Program-made: the position numbers and the translations under genes
NCBI GenBank assembly: GCA_900102385.1
Contig: FNBQ01000020.1
Span: 19,978-82,708 of the forward strand
Length of the DNA: 62,731 nt
Direction: 5' to 3'
Source: Bacteroidales bacterium KHT7
Lineage (GTDB): Bacteria > Bacteroidota > Bacteroidia > Bacteroidales > Bacteroidaceae
Notes under the pieces: model-generated
Told to the model about the DNA's origin: nothing
The model's input: only the letters and a program-made list of their open reading frames with translations
Databases searched by the model: none
In this document: positions 1-7,267 of the stretch, piece after piece
Numbering within the stretch: position 1 is the first letter of the stretch
Layout of the letters: each line of letters starts with the position of its first letter

Positions 1-264
1 AGAAGGTAGGAAGAAGGTAGGAAGAAGGTAGGAACATTCAAGGAATATGGAAGGTATATTGAAGATATACGGAAGCTATACGTAAGGTATATCCAAGGTA
101 CGTCCAAGGTATATGCAGGGTATATGCAAGCTATATGTAAACTATATGTTATCTATATGTAGGGTAAGCCAGATTAGGTGATGGGTAGGTTATGGTGAAG
201 TGAAGTAAGTCGATAGTAAGGGGGTAGTAAGGGGATAGCAAGGGGATAGCAAGACGAAAGGTTC
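1..264. repeat. 11-base phased degenerate tandem repeat array
   Basis: From base 1 the sequence divides into about 24 consecutive 11-base units with no phase slip. The first three units are identical (AGAAGGTAGGA). Later units drift through ATATCCAAGGT, ATATGCAGGGT and GGGATAGCAAG. It is cut by the window edge, so the true length is unknown. No long ORF runs through it. A second array of the same period and similar words lies at 43801-44009 on the opposite strand. Confidence 0.85.
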
Positions 265-350
265 GTCCAATATAGATTATGGGTAAGTTGAAAATCGAGG
301 ATGTAAAATAATCTGGGAGAAGAGAAGAATGTTGATAATCCCGAGCAGAT

Positions 351-413
351 AATTGTCCATTGTCAATTATGAATTATGAATTATGAATTATGAATTGTGA
401 ATTCTGAATTCTG
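351..413. repeat. Heptamer tandem repeat (AATTATG type)
   Basis: Nine consecutive 7-base units: AATTGTC, CATTGTC, four AATTATG, AATTGTG and two AATTCTG. The phase is perfect. Related heptamer arrays occur at 5892-5952, 43761-43802 and 44020-44083. The 11-mer arrays in this window are flanked by such heptamers. Confidence 0.85.
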
Positions 414-425
414 AATAAAATAGAC

Positions 426-477
426 GAAGAGCACATTTTATGGCGCGAACCGCTGTAAAAAGTGCTCTTTTCTTCTT
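426..477 (+). terminator. Long hairpin terminator
   Basis: AAGAGCAC pairs with GTGCTCTT across an A/T-rich inner stem with a GCG/CGC core, and the 3' arm runs into TTTTCTTCTTTTTT. It would end a plus-strand transcript that enters from the left edge through the repeat arrays. Confidence 0.65.
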
Positions 478-514
478 TTTTGTCAGTAAAGTGTATGGAA
501 AAGTACAAAAAAAG

Positions 515-545
515 TTTGTGCAGAATGTTTAAAATGCTATTTTTG
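515..545 (+). promoter_or_regulatory. Promoter of the small gene at 575
   Basis: TTTG at 515-518 and TATTTTTG at 538-545, separated by 19 bases, match the Bacteroidetes -33/-7 consensus. The expected start site is near 552, giving a leader of about 23 bases. Confidence 0.7.
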
Positions 546-574
546 CATAAAATTCAAGCTTTAAAACAAGTATT

Positions 575-787
575 ATGAGTTCAAAACAGAATCACAGTCA
601 TTCATTCTGGACATCTAAGCACAAGTGGGATTACTGCATTATCGGACTAAGATATTTCACTTCGCCATTCAGAGTTTACAAACTTGCTCATGGCAAGGCA
701 GAGGCTCACGAGCACGAGCATAAGATAATGCATGCTCTTAAGCTGAAGCACATCGTGCATAGTCGCAGCAATCAGAATAACGGTTAA
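575..787 (+). CDS. Small His-rich hypothetical protein (70 aa)
   Basis: I do not recognise this protein. It is basic, has no signal peptide or membrane segment, and its second half contains a histidine-rich stretch (HEHEHKIMH around residues 46-54). It has its own well-formed promoter directly upstream and shares a terminator hairpin with the convergent permease gene, so it looks like a real single-gene transcription unit. The His/Glu cluster could bind metal, but that is a guess. Confidence that it is expressed is moderate. Function is unknown. Confidence 0.6.
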   Translation: MSSKQNHSHSFWTSKHKWDYCIIGLRYFTSPFRVYKLAHGKAEAHEHEHKIMHALKLKHIVHSRSNQNNG

Positions 788-815
788 GGAAGAAGTTTTT
801 TACTTCTTCTTCCTT
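786..815. terminator. Bidirectional terminator between convergent genes
   Basis: GGAAGAAG (788-795) pairs with CTTCTTCC (806-813), with T-rich loop and flanks. It lies on the stop codon of the small plus gene and the last codons of the minus permease gene. Confidence 0.55.
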
Positions 816-1723
816 TCTTCCTCAATCTGTTGTCTTGATTTGCTCTGAGTAACGAGCCATACACCCGAGAATACCGCAACGATTGCTATAGCCTGACTCC
901 AGCCAAATATTCCAAGTCCAACGGCTGCGCTGACAATGCACGAAACTGTTGGCTGAACGTAATTGTACATGCTCACAACGGTAGGGCGGAGCGATTTCTG
1001 TCCCTTCATCATAAGTATGTACGAGATGAATGTGGCTGCAAACACAACGTAGAAACATTCGGCCCATATGGCGATGCCGATGCTTGCCCAGTCGAGTTGC
1101 GAGATGTTGCCGTATGATATCGGCAACGCAACGATTGTGGCATAAAGGAACATCCACTTCATGCAGGTTATGACCGTGTATTTGCTTATCAGTTTTCTGA
1201 ATATAGCCAGATAACTTGCAAAACTCAGTTGTGCCAGAAGGCAGAGTATGTCGCCCGTAAGGTTACCGTCGCTGCTTGTTGCGCTGCTGCTTCCGATGAT
1301 GAGAATGAGCGCGCCAACCACGCCAAGTCCCACGCCAAGAATCTTCTTGCCCGTGATAGGCTCTTTCATGAAGATAGCCGACAGTATGAGCGTGAAGATA
1401 GGCATCGTTGTAGTAACGATGCTCGCATTTATAGGCGATGTCTTCGACAGTCCCACGATGAAGCAGCATTGGTTGCATACAATGCTCAGCATGGCGGCGA
1501 AGAAGAACATAATCATGTCGCGTCGCTCAACCTTCTCTCTTTGTACAAACAGCGATGTTATCCAAAAGCATACGGCTGCTCCTGCCGTTCTGAAAAGAAC
1601 CATGTCAAGGCCTGTTATCCCGTTTGCCATGGCAGCCTTACCTATCGGTGCCATCAAACCCCAAATAATGCCTGCCATCAACATGCAGGCATGACCTCTC
1701 CAATCTTTTTCCGAATTATCCAT
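800..1723 (-). CDS. EamA/DMT-family transporter
   Basis: A membrane protein of 307 residues with about ten hydrophobic segments and the two repeated EamA halves of the drug/metabolite transporter superfamily. The first half opens with the family-typical GIIWGLMAPIGKAAM. The substrate cannot be told from sequence; relatives export metabolites or amino acids. I start it at the ATG at 1723 (MDNSEKDW) rather than the TTG at 1732, because the -7 box TAACTTTG lies at 1748-1741 and the TTG would sit at the transcription start. It is divergent from the ATPase gene at 1794, with overlapping promoters. The C-terminus is a short charged tail (EEERKKK) whose codons form the shared terminator. Confidence 0.9.
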   Translation of the reverse strand: MDNSEKDWRGHACMLMAGIIWGLMAPIGKAAMANGITGLDMVLFRTAGAAVCFWITSLFVQREKVERRDMIMFFFAAMLSIVCNQCCFIVGLSKTSPINASIVTTTMPIFTLILSAIFMKEPITGKKILGVGLGVVGALILIIGSSSATSSDGNLTGDILCLLAQLSFASYLAIFRKLISKYTVITCMKWMFLYATIVALPISYGNISQLDWASIGIAIWAECFYVVFAATFISYILMMKGQKSLRPTVVSMYNYVQPTVSCIVSAAVGLGIFGWSQAIAIVAVFSGVWLVTQSKSRQQIEEERKKK

Positions 1724-1736
1724 TTTTCTCAATTTT

Positions 1737-1769
1737 TTTGCAAAGTTACGGAAATATAATATATATTTG
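1737..1769. promoter_or_regulatory. Overlapping divergent promoters (permease / ATPase)
   Basis: Plus strand: TTTG 1737-1740, 21 bases, then TATATTTG 1762-1769, driving the ATPase gene at 1794. Minus strand: TAACTTTG reading 1748-1741, driving the permease. The two polymerase sites overlap, so the units may compete. Confidence 0.7.
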
Positions 1770-1793
1770 CAATAAATCCTAAATTAAAGTACA

Positions 1794-2621
1794 ATGGAGA
1801 AGGTACAGGCTGAATATATTCAGCAAATCGAAATCTATTCGATGTGGGGACTCAAGCATATTGTTTGGAAACTGCGTCCCGATGTAAATATCCTGAGTGG
1901 CGTGAATGGTATAGGCAAGAGTACCATTCTAAACACCTCTGTCAGTTCTCTGTCCGAGATGAACGGCGAACTGCCGATGCCGCAGCATCCGGCGGTACAT
2001 CTCACGTTCTATCCCGAGAACGCCACGTCTATCCGTTACGATGTGATACGCAGTTTCGACCGTCCGCTCATACACTTCGAACTGCTCGAGAAGATGATTG
2101 ACCGCAAGGTGCATACCGAACTCGACTGGCAGTTGTACAACCTTCAGCGTCGCTATCTCGACTATCAGGTAAACATCGGAAACAAGATGATTGACATGCT
2201 GTCGTCCGACGATCCCGCGGAGCAGGCTAAGGCTTCGAGCCTGTCTGTGCCAAAGCGTATGTTTCAGGATATGATAGACGAGTTGTTCAAGGATACGCGC
2301 AAGAAGATAAACCGAAAGACAAACGAGATAACCTTCCTGTACGGCAAGGAACTGATATCGCCCTATAAACTGTCGAGCGGCGAGAAGCAGATACTTGTCA
2401 TTCTCCTTACCGTGCTCATTCAGGACCAGCAGCGGTGTGTCCTTTTCATGGACGAGCCCGAGGTGAGCCTTCATGTAGAGTGGCAGCAGCAACTCATCTC
2501 ACTCATCCGCAAACTGAACCCTAATGTGCAGATTATTCTTACCACCCATTCGCCTGCGGTGATAATGAATGGCTGGATTGATGCCGTCACCGAGGTGAGC
2601 GACATAACACAAGACATTTAA
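1794..2621 (+). CDS. AAA ATPase (ABC/OLD-like), first gene of a PARIS-like pair
   Basis: A soluble AAA_21-type ATPase of 275 aa. Walker A is GVNGIGKST (residues 36-44), the signature is LSSGEKQ (193-199), Walker B is VLFMDEPEVSLH (about 216-227, D220 E221) and the switch histidine is in TTHSPA (250-255). The central 100-190 region is helical and charged. The stop is three bases before the DUF4435 gene, so the two are one operon. AAA ATPase plus DUF4435 is the architecture of the PARIS anti-phage system (AriA/AriB), though this ATPase is shorter than AriA as I recall it. It could instead be a housekeeping pair common in Bacteroidales. Family assignment is sure, the defence role is not. Confidence 0.85.
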   Translation: MEKVQAEYIQQIEIYSMWGLKHIVWKLRPDVNILSGVNGIGKSTILNTSVSSLSEMNGELPMPQHPAVHLTFYPENATSIRYDVIRSFDRPLIHFELLEKMIDRKVHTELDWQLYNLQRRYLDYQVNIGNKMIDMLSSDDPAEQAKASSLSVPKRMFQDMIDELFKDTRKKINRKTNEITFLYGKELISPYKLSSGEKQILVILLTVLIQDQQRCVLFMDEPEVSLHVEWQQQLISLIRKLNPNVQIILTTHSPAVIMNGWIDAVTEVSDITQDI

Positions 2622-2624
2622 GTT

Positions 2625-3653
2625 ATGGGAAAACGACTGACTGATAACCTTAGTTCACTTTACATCGGCGCGGCAAACAAGTTGAGGTCAAACAAGACGA
2701 GGCGTAAGATTGTGGCGTATGTAGAGAGTTATGATGATATATTGTTTTGGCGAACGGTGCTGAAGGCGCACGAAACCGACGAATATTATTTCGAGGTGAT
2801 GCTGCCTTCGAAAACATCGTTGCAGCGTGGCAAGAAGGCAGCCTTGATGAATGTTCTGGGCGAGAGTCAGTTGGGCGAGAACATGGTTGCCTGCGTAGAT
2901 GCCGACTACGACTACATGCTTCAGGGACGCACCCCTACATCGCGCATGATACTCGAGTCGCCATACGTCTTTCACACCTATGTCTATGCCATCGAGAACT
3001 ACCAGTGCTGTGCCGAGAGCCTTCACGACGTGTGCGTAATGGTAACGCTCAACGACCACGAGGTTTTCAACTTCGTAGAGTTCATGAAGATTTATTCGCA
3101 GATAATCTATCCGCTGTTCATCTGGTCGGTATGGATTTACCGCTCAAACAGATACAAGGAGTTCCCGCTGATGGACTTTTGCGACGAGGTACGCATTGAC
3201 GGTTTCAATATGTACAGTCCCGAAAAGTGCATCGAGCGACTTCGCCATCGCGTAAACAAGAAGGTGGCTTTCATGCAGAAGCATTACCCAAATGCGCGCC
3301 ACGACTTTGTTCCGCTGAAGGAAGAACTGGAGAAACTCGGCGTTCATCCCGAAAATACATATCTCTTTATTCAGGGACATTTCCTTATGAACAACGTTGT
3401 CATAAAGATTCTCGAACCTGTTTGTGCCATGCTGCGCCGCGAGCGTGAGAACGAGATTCGTCAGTCGAGCGGTCATGACAAGCAGAAATACAACGAACTT
3501 ACATGCTACGAGCGCAGCCTTGGAAGCGTAGACACCATGCTCCGAAAGAATACTCAGTTTGTTTCGCTGCCTATCTACAAAAAAATGAATGAAAAAATAG
3601 ATACTTTTTTAACATTGGGAATGAAGAAAAATGTTATATTTGCAAGCGAATAA
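2625..3653 (+). CDS. DUF4435 (Toprim-like) protein, partner of the ATPase
   Basis: A 342-aa protein with the features of DUF4435, a Toprim-fold family that includes the AriB effector nuclease of PARIS. The N-terminal strand-acid motif is YVESYDD (E34, D37, D38) and the second acidic motif is VDADYDY (D92, D94, D96), so the metal-binding acids expected of an active Toprim nuclease are present. There is no signal peptide. It is translated from an ATG three bases after the ATPase stop, implying coupled expression. The promoter of the next gene lies inside its last codons. The nuclease activity and the phage-defence role are inferred from family and pairing, not shown by the sequence. Confidence 0.75.
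   Translation: MGKRLTDNLSSLYIGAANKLRSNKTRRKIVAYVESYDDILFWRTVLKAHETDEYYFEVMLPSKTSLQRGKKAALMNVLGESQLGENMVACVDADYDYMLQGRTPTSRMILESPYVFHTYVYAIENYQCCAESLHDVCVMVTLNDHEVFNFVEFMKIYSQIIYPLFIWSVWIYRSNRYKEFPLMDFCDEVRIDGFNMYSPEKCIERLRHRVNKKVAFMQKHYPNARHDFVPLKEELEKLGVHPENTYLFIQGHFLMNNVVIKILEPVCAMLRRERENEIRQSSGHDKQKYNELTCYERSLGSVDTMLRKNTQFVSLPIYKKMNEKIDTFLTLGMKKNVIFASE
3635..3642 (+). promoter_or_regulatory. Promoter of the AraC gene
   Basis: TATATTTG lies within the 3' end of the DUF4435 gene and predicts a start near 3650. This places the ATG at 3678 inside the transcript and argues against the TTG at 3660 as start. Confidence 0.6.
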
Positions 3654-3677
3654 CTGAATTTGACAAAGGCTACTGAT

Positions 3678-4577
3678 ATGAAATCACGACAGAATAACAT
3701 AATACAAGAAATAACCCCGCTCGCAAACCGTGAATGTCTGTATATTGCAAAGAGAGTGAAAGACTATTTCACTTATCCAATACACAGCCACGTAGAGTTC
3801 GAGTTGAACCTTATTGTGAATGCACGCGGCGTTAAGCGCATAGTAGGCGACAGCTCGGAGGTTATTGGCAACTATGACCTTGTGCTCATAACAGGCGCAA
3901 ACCTTGAACATGCTTGGGAACAGTACGAATGTAAGGGCAAGGATATGGAAGAAATAACCATTCAGTTTAACTGGGATTTCGAGAAAGACGATTTCTTCCT
4001 GCGCAATCAGTTCGACTCCATAAGGCAGATGATTATCGATGCCCGTGTAGGCTTGGCTTTCAAAGAGCCGACGGTGAAGCGCGTCTATCCGCTTCTCGAA
4101 GACGTGGTTAACGAGTCCGACCAGTTCCGTGCTCTCCTCAAGTTTCTCGAGGTGCTTTACATCATGTCGCAGAGCGATGATGCTTATCAACTCGCGTCGC
4201 CTTCGTTTGCCAACGTAGATGCTAAGTCGGACAGCCGGCGTATTCTGAAAGTTCAGTCGTATATCGATTCTCACTTCAAGGAAGAACTCCGTCTGCCTGT
4301 TCTTGCCAGCATGGTTAATATGACTCCAGTCAGTTTCAGCCGTTTCTTCAAACTCCGCACGGGGCGCAATGTATCAGAATATATCATCGACATAAGGCTC
4401 GGACATGCTTCGCGAATGCTTGTCGATTCAACCGACTCCATTGCCGAGGTGTGCTACGGCTCTGGATTCAATAACCTTTCTAACTTCAACAGGATTTTCC
4501 GTAAGAAGAAAAAATGTTCGCCGAAGGAATTCCGCGAGCAATACCATAAGAAAAACAAAACAAAAACTAAAATTTAA
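3678..4577 (+). CDS. AraC-family transcriptional regulator
   Basis: A regulator of 299 aa from the ATG at 3678. The N-terminal half looks like a cupin-type sensing domain (TYPIHSHVEFELNLIV). The last 100 residues hold the two AraC helix-turn-helix units: LPVLASMVNMTPVSFSRFFK, then SIAEVCYGSGFNNLSNFNRIFRKKKKCSPKEFREQY. The GH5 mannanase gene starts 15 bases after the stop with no promoter between, so the two are co-transcribed. That suggests a mannan- or oligosaccharide-responsive regulator, but the ligand is inferred from context only. Confidence 0.9.
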   Translation: MKSRQNNIIQEITPLANRECLYIAKRVKDYFTYPIHSHVEFELNLIVNARGVKRIVGDSSEVIGNYDLVLITGANLEHAWEQYECKGKDMEEITIQFNWDFEKDDFFLRNQFDSIRQMIIDARVGLAFKEPTVKRVYPLLEDVVNESDQFRALLKFLEVLYIMSQSDDAYQLASPSFANVDAKSDSRRILKVQSYIDSHFKEELRLPVLASMVNMTPVSFSRFFKLRTGRNVSEYIIDIRLGHASRMLVDSTDSIAEVCYGSGFNNLSNFNRIFRKKKKCSPKEFREQYHKKNKTKTKI

Positions 4578-4592
4578 GAATTCGAAAATTGT

Positions 4593-5885
4593 ATGAAGAA
4601 CACATGCTTTGTGGGATTCCTGTTGGGAGTCCTATTGATGGCTTTGCCTTCATCGGCACAGACAAATCCGTTTGTACGTGTTAAGGACGGTCAGTTTCTA
4701 AGAAACGACAAACCTTATTATTATGTAGGCACAAATTTCTGGTTTGGTGCAATTCTTGGTTCAGAAGGGCAGGGCGGCAATCGCTTGCGTCTGTGTCAGG
4801 AACTCGACTTTATGAAGAGCAAGGGCATAAACAACCTCCGCGTTCTGGTCGGGGCAGACGGCTGCCGAAACGTTCCGTCGAAGGTTGAGCCAACGTTGCA
4901 GACTGCCGCCGGTGAGTATAACGATACTATTCTTGCCGGTCTCGACTTCCTTCTCGACGAGATGCACAAGCGCGATATGGTTGCTGTCCTCTACCTCAAC
5001 AACTCGTGGGAATGGAGCGGCGGCTATGGCTTCTATCTTGAACAGGCAGGCGAGGGCAAAGCGCCGCTTCCTTCGGTTGACGGCTGGCCTGCGTATATGG
5101 ATTTCGTCAAGAAATTTGCCCAGAGCAAGAAAGCACATCAGATATTCTACGATTATGTGAAGTTTATCGTTGGCAGAACAAACCGCTATAACGGCAGGAA
5201 ATATGTTGACGACCCTACAATCATGTCGTGGCAGATTGGCAACGAGCCTCGCGCCTTCAGCGAGGATGCCAAGATTAAGACAGCCTTTGCCAAGTGGATG
5301 GCGGAGACATCGGCTCTTATAAAAGGCATGGACGCCAACCACATGGTTTCGACAGGCAGCGAAGGACTTCACGGCTGCGAGTATGATGCCGCTCTTCTCG
5401 AAAAAATCCATGCCGACAAGAATATCGACTACATAAATTGTCATCTGTGGCCCTACAACTGGGGGTGGGCGCACGAGAAAACCCTTCTCGAGGACCTCGA
5501 CAACAGTTGCAAGAAGGCTAAGGAGTATATAGACAAGCATCTTGTTCTGGCAAAGAAGTTGCAGAAGCCTCTTGTGATGGAGGAGTTTGGCTATCCTCGC
5601 GATGGTTTCCGTTTCGACAAAAATGCTTCGACAAAGGCGCGCGATGGCTTCTATAAGTATGTCTTCGGTCTGATTGTCGAGGATAGTCAGAACAAGGGGC
5701 TTTTTGCAGGCTGTAACTTCTGGGCTTGGGGCGGATTTGCCAATCCGCAGCATACTAACTGGAAGGTGGGCGATGACTATACTGGCGACCCGGCTCAGGA
5801 ACAGCAGGGCTTGAACTCTGTCTTTGCATCGGATTATACTACGTTGCAGATAATTTCTGACATGGTTAACAGGTTTGGAAGATGA
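4593..5885 (+). CDS. Secreted GH5 beta-mannanase (GH5_7-like)
   Basis: A 430-aa secreted glycosidase with a signal peptide ending near residue 23 (SSAQ). The mature region is a single GH5 barrel. The acid/base glutamate is in IGNEPRAF (E218) and the nucleophile is the E before FG in VMEEFGYPRDG (about E331). HLWPYNWGW (about 284-292) and the N-terminal KDGQFLRNDKPYYYVGTNFW are typical of subfamily 7 endo-1,4-beta-mannosidases, which cut the backbone of mannan and galactoglucomannan. There is no lipobox and no appended carbohydrate-binding module, so it is probably periplasmic or released. It is co-transcribed with the AraC regulator. Confidence 0.9.
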   Translation: MKNTCFVGFLLGVLLMALPSSAQTNPFVRVKDGQFLRNDKPYYYVGTNFWFGAILGSEGQGGNRLRLCQELDFMKSKGINNLRVLVGADGCRNVPSKVEPTLQTAAGEYNDTILAGLDFLLDEMHKRDMVAVLYLNNSWEWSGGYGFYLEQAGEGKAPLPSVDGWPAYMDFVKKFAQSKKAHQIFYDYVKFIVGRTNRYNGRKYVDDPTIMSWQIGNEPRAFSEDAKIKTAFAKWMAETSALIKGMDANHMVSTGSEGLHGCEYDAALLEKIHADKNIDYINCHLWPYNWGWAHEKTLLEDLDNSCKKAKEYIDKHLVLAKKLQKPLVMEEFGYPRDGFRFDKNASTKARDGFYKYVFGLIVEDSQNKGLFAGCNFWAWGGFANPQHTNWKVGDDYTGDPAQEQQGLNSVFASDYTTLQIISDMVNRFGR

Positions 5886-5891
5886 GTTTGC

Positions 5892-5952
5892 AATTGACAA
5901 TTCAGAATTGACAATTAACAATTCATAATTCATAATTCATAATTCAGAATTG
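5892..5952. repeat. Heptamer tandem repeat (AATTCAT/AATTGAC)
   Basis: Eight full 7-base units plus a partial one follow in phase just after the mannanase stop: AATTGAC, AATTCAG, AATTGAC, AATTAAC, three AATTCAT, AATTCAG and AATTG. Same type as the arrays at 351 and 44020. Confidence 0.85.
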
Positions 5953-5998
5953 CTTTCTTCTGCATACTTGTAGGCAATTCATGTCACTTAGTACTTAG

Positions 5999-6025
5999 TT
6001 CTGCCGAATCACAAATTCGGCAGAA
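5999..6025. other. Perfect 11-bp stem-loop
   Basis: TTCTGCCGAAT (5999-6009) pairs perfectly with ATTCGGCAGAA (6015-6025) around the loop CACAA. There is no T-run after it, so it is not a classic terminator. It precedes two copies of a larger palindromic element. Confidence 0.7.
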
Positions 6026-6032
6026 CCGCTCT

Positions 6033-6097
6033 GTTAAGTCGAATTTGCCGCTCGAACTCTGTTCGCTTGCTACCAAAGGGACGCAAGAATTCGACTT
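6033..6097 (+). repeat. Palindromic three-stem element, copy 1
   Basis: The outer stem AAGTCGAATT (6036-6045) pairs with AATTCGACTT (6088-6097). Inside are two hairpins, CGAAC-tct-GTTCG and CTTGC...GCAAG, giving a three-way-junction shape. Copy 2 follows 11 bases later with different but still complementary stem bases. A third, inverted copy is at 17975-18042. Confidence 0.75.
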
Positions 6098-6108
6098 TGA
6101 AAAGAATA

Positions 6109-6164
6109 GGGAATTTGTCGCTCGACCTATGGTCGCTTGCTACCGAAGGGGCGCAAGAATTCCC
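6109..6164 (+). repeat. Palindromic three-stem element, copy 2
   Basis: The outer stem GGGAATT (6109-6115) pairs with AATTCCC (6158-6164). The inner hairpins are CGACC-tat-GGTCG and CTTGC...GCAAG. Relative to copy 1 the first inner stem and the outer stem have changed on both sides, so pairing is preserved. Confidence 0.75.
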
Positions 6165-6875
6165 ACCGCTGAAAAAAATGCAGGACCAAAGTAATATGGG
6201 CGACAGCTTTTAAAGTCGATGATGGTAGTGTCATTTCTGTCCGCGGGATCATACTGAAACTTCGTTTTTTTGAACTGTTATGCCTTCTTCATCTTTCTGA
6301 AATGTCATTTTATGGTGAAGAAAAACTGTATTTTTTCCATGATTTGGCAAGTAAGTATACACGCTGTAATCTTTTATAAATGCTTTTTTCGATATGTATG
6401 GTTTGTTAACATGTGTGTGTTTTGTTAACTTTTTGTTGATAAAACAGATAAAATATTATTTTTGTAAGTTGTTGAAAAATAAATATTTATAAAATATAGA
6501 AGAAAAATGAAAAATAATGCGAATTATTTGTAACATATTTTAAGTGGATTTTGAAAAATATTTTATAGTTTTGTATCGGAAATAAGAAGTAATTAAATTA
6601 AAAAATAGGGAAAGCATATTCTAATATCATTACATTTGAAGTTAATAATTATCGTGAGATATAATTTTGTGCTGTTATTTTGAATTCTCATATTGATTCT
6701 AAATTTACAGTTTACTATTATCAAAACTCAAAGGCTTTGCGTGGAGCAAGGTCATGGTGTAAAAAAAATTACTGTTTATCTAAATTTTATAAGCCTTAAA
6801 TAAAATTAAGAGCTTTTGGTTTTAAGTGGGTTATAGATTTTAATAATAGCCAAAAAATCATAAATGAACTAGTTT
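6165..6875. other. AT-rich stretch with no convincing gene
   Basis: I see no ORF above about 50 codons with family features. Short open stretches exist (for example from about 6731) but are interrupted by stops. The stretch ends at a clear terminator, so a non-coding transcript or a decayed gene is possible. Confidence 0.4.
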
Positions 6876-6917
6876 CCGCAAGAATGTTGAGTAAACTTTC
6901 TTGCGGTTTTGCTTTTT
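6876..6917 (+). terminator. Intrinsic terminator without an obvious upstream gene
   Basis: CCGCAAGAA (6876-6884) pairs with TTCTTGCGG (6898-6906), followed by TTTTGCTTTTT. The nearest upstream plus-strand gene stops 990 bases earlier. Confidence 0.75.
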
Positions 6918-7198
6918 AGGACTATCTATTCACAGAAAAAGCTTTTTTGCTTCGATTTTACTTGTTGAATTGTCGTGAAACGTAATTTAGCACACTACTT
7001 AAACTGAAAGTCCAAAATGCTATATACTTGTAAAACAGGGTCGTTTTGTTGAAATCGGTTCACACCTTATTGTATATAATAGATGCGCCATTTGCAATCT
7101 CGAAACAACAAAAAAACGCTTTTTTGTCCTGTTTGAACTCTTAAAAAATGTTAAAATGTTAAAATTTATCTTAACAAACTAAAATAATTCCGTTTTTA

Positions 7199-7229
7199 TT
7201 TGATGGTATAAAAAAAATACTTATTTTTG
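7199..7229 (+). promoter_or_regulatory. Promoter of the secreted protein gene at 7268
   Basis: TTTG 7199-7202, 19 bases, TATTTTTG 7222-7229. The predicted start is near 7236, leaving a short leader to the ATG at 7268. Confidence 0.75.
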
Positions 7230-7267
7230 CCGGTGTAATTCTATTGTAAATCTAAAGTAAGGTTGAG

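Noticed and set aside
1-264. CRISPR array
   Set aside because: Units are 11 bases with no alternation of constant repeats and unique spacers, and there are no cas genes.
1229-1759. 176-aa plus-strand ORF opposite the EamA gene
   Set aside because: It is the antisense shadow of a clear membrane transporter, with Arg/His/Cys-rich composition, no family features and no promoter.
4761-5933. 390-aa minus-strand ORF opposite the mannanase
   Set aside because: Long but antisense to a GH5 gene with intact catalytic motifs. Its first codons lie in the heptamer array, and its composition is typical of a codon-bias shadow.
5999-6025. Intrinsic terminator of the mannanase gene
   Set aside because: The stem is perfect but is followed by CCGCTCTG rather than a T-run, and it lies 114 bases after the stop.
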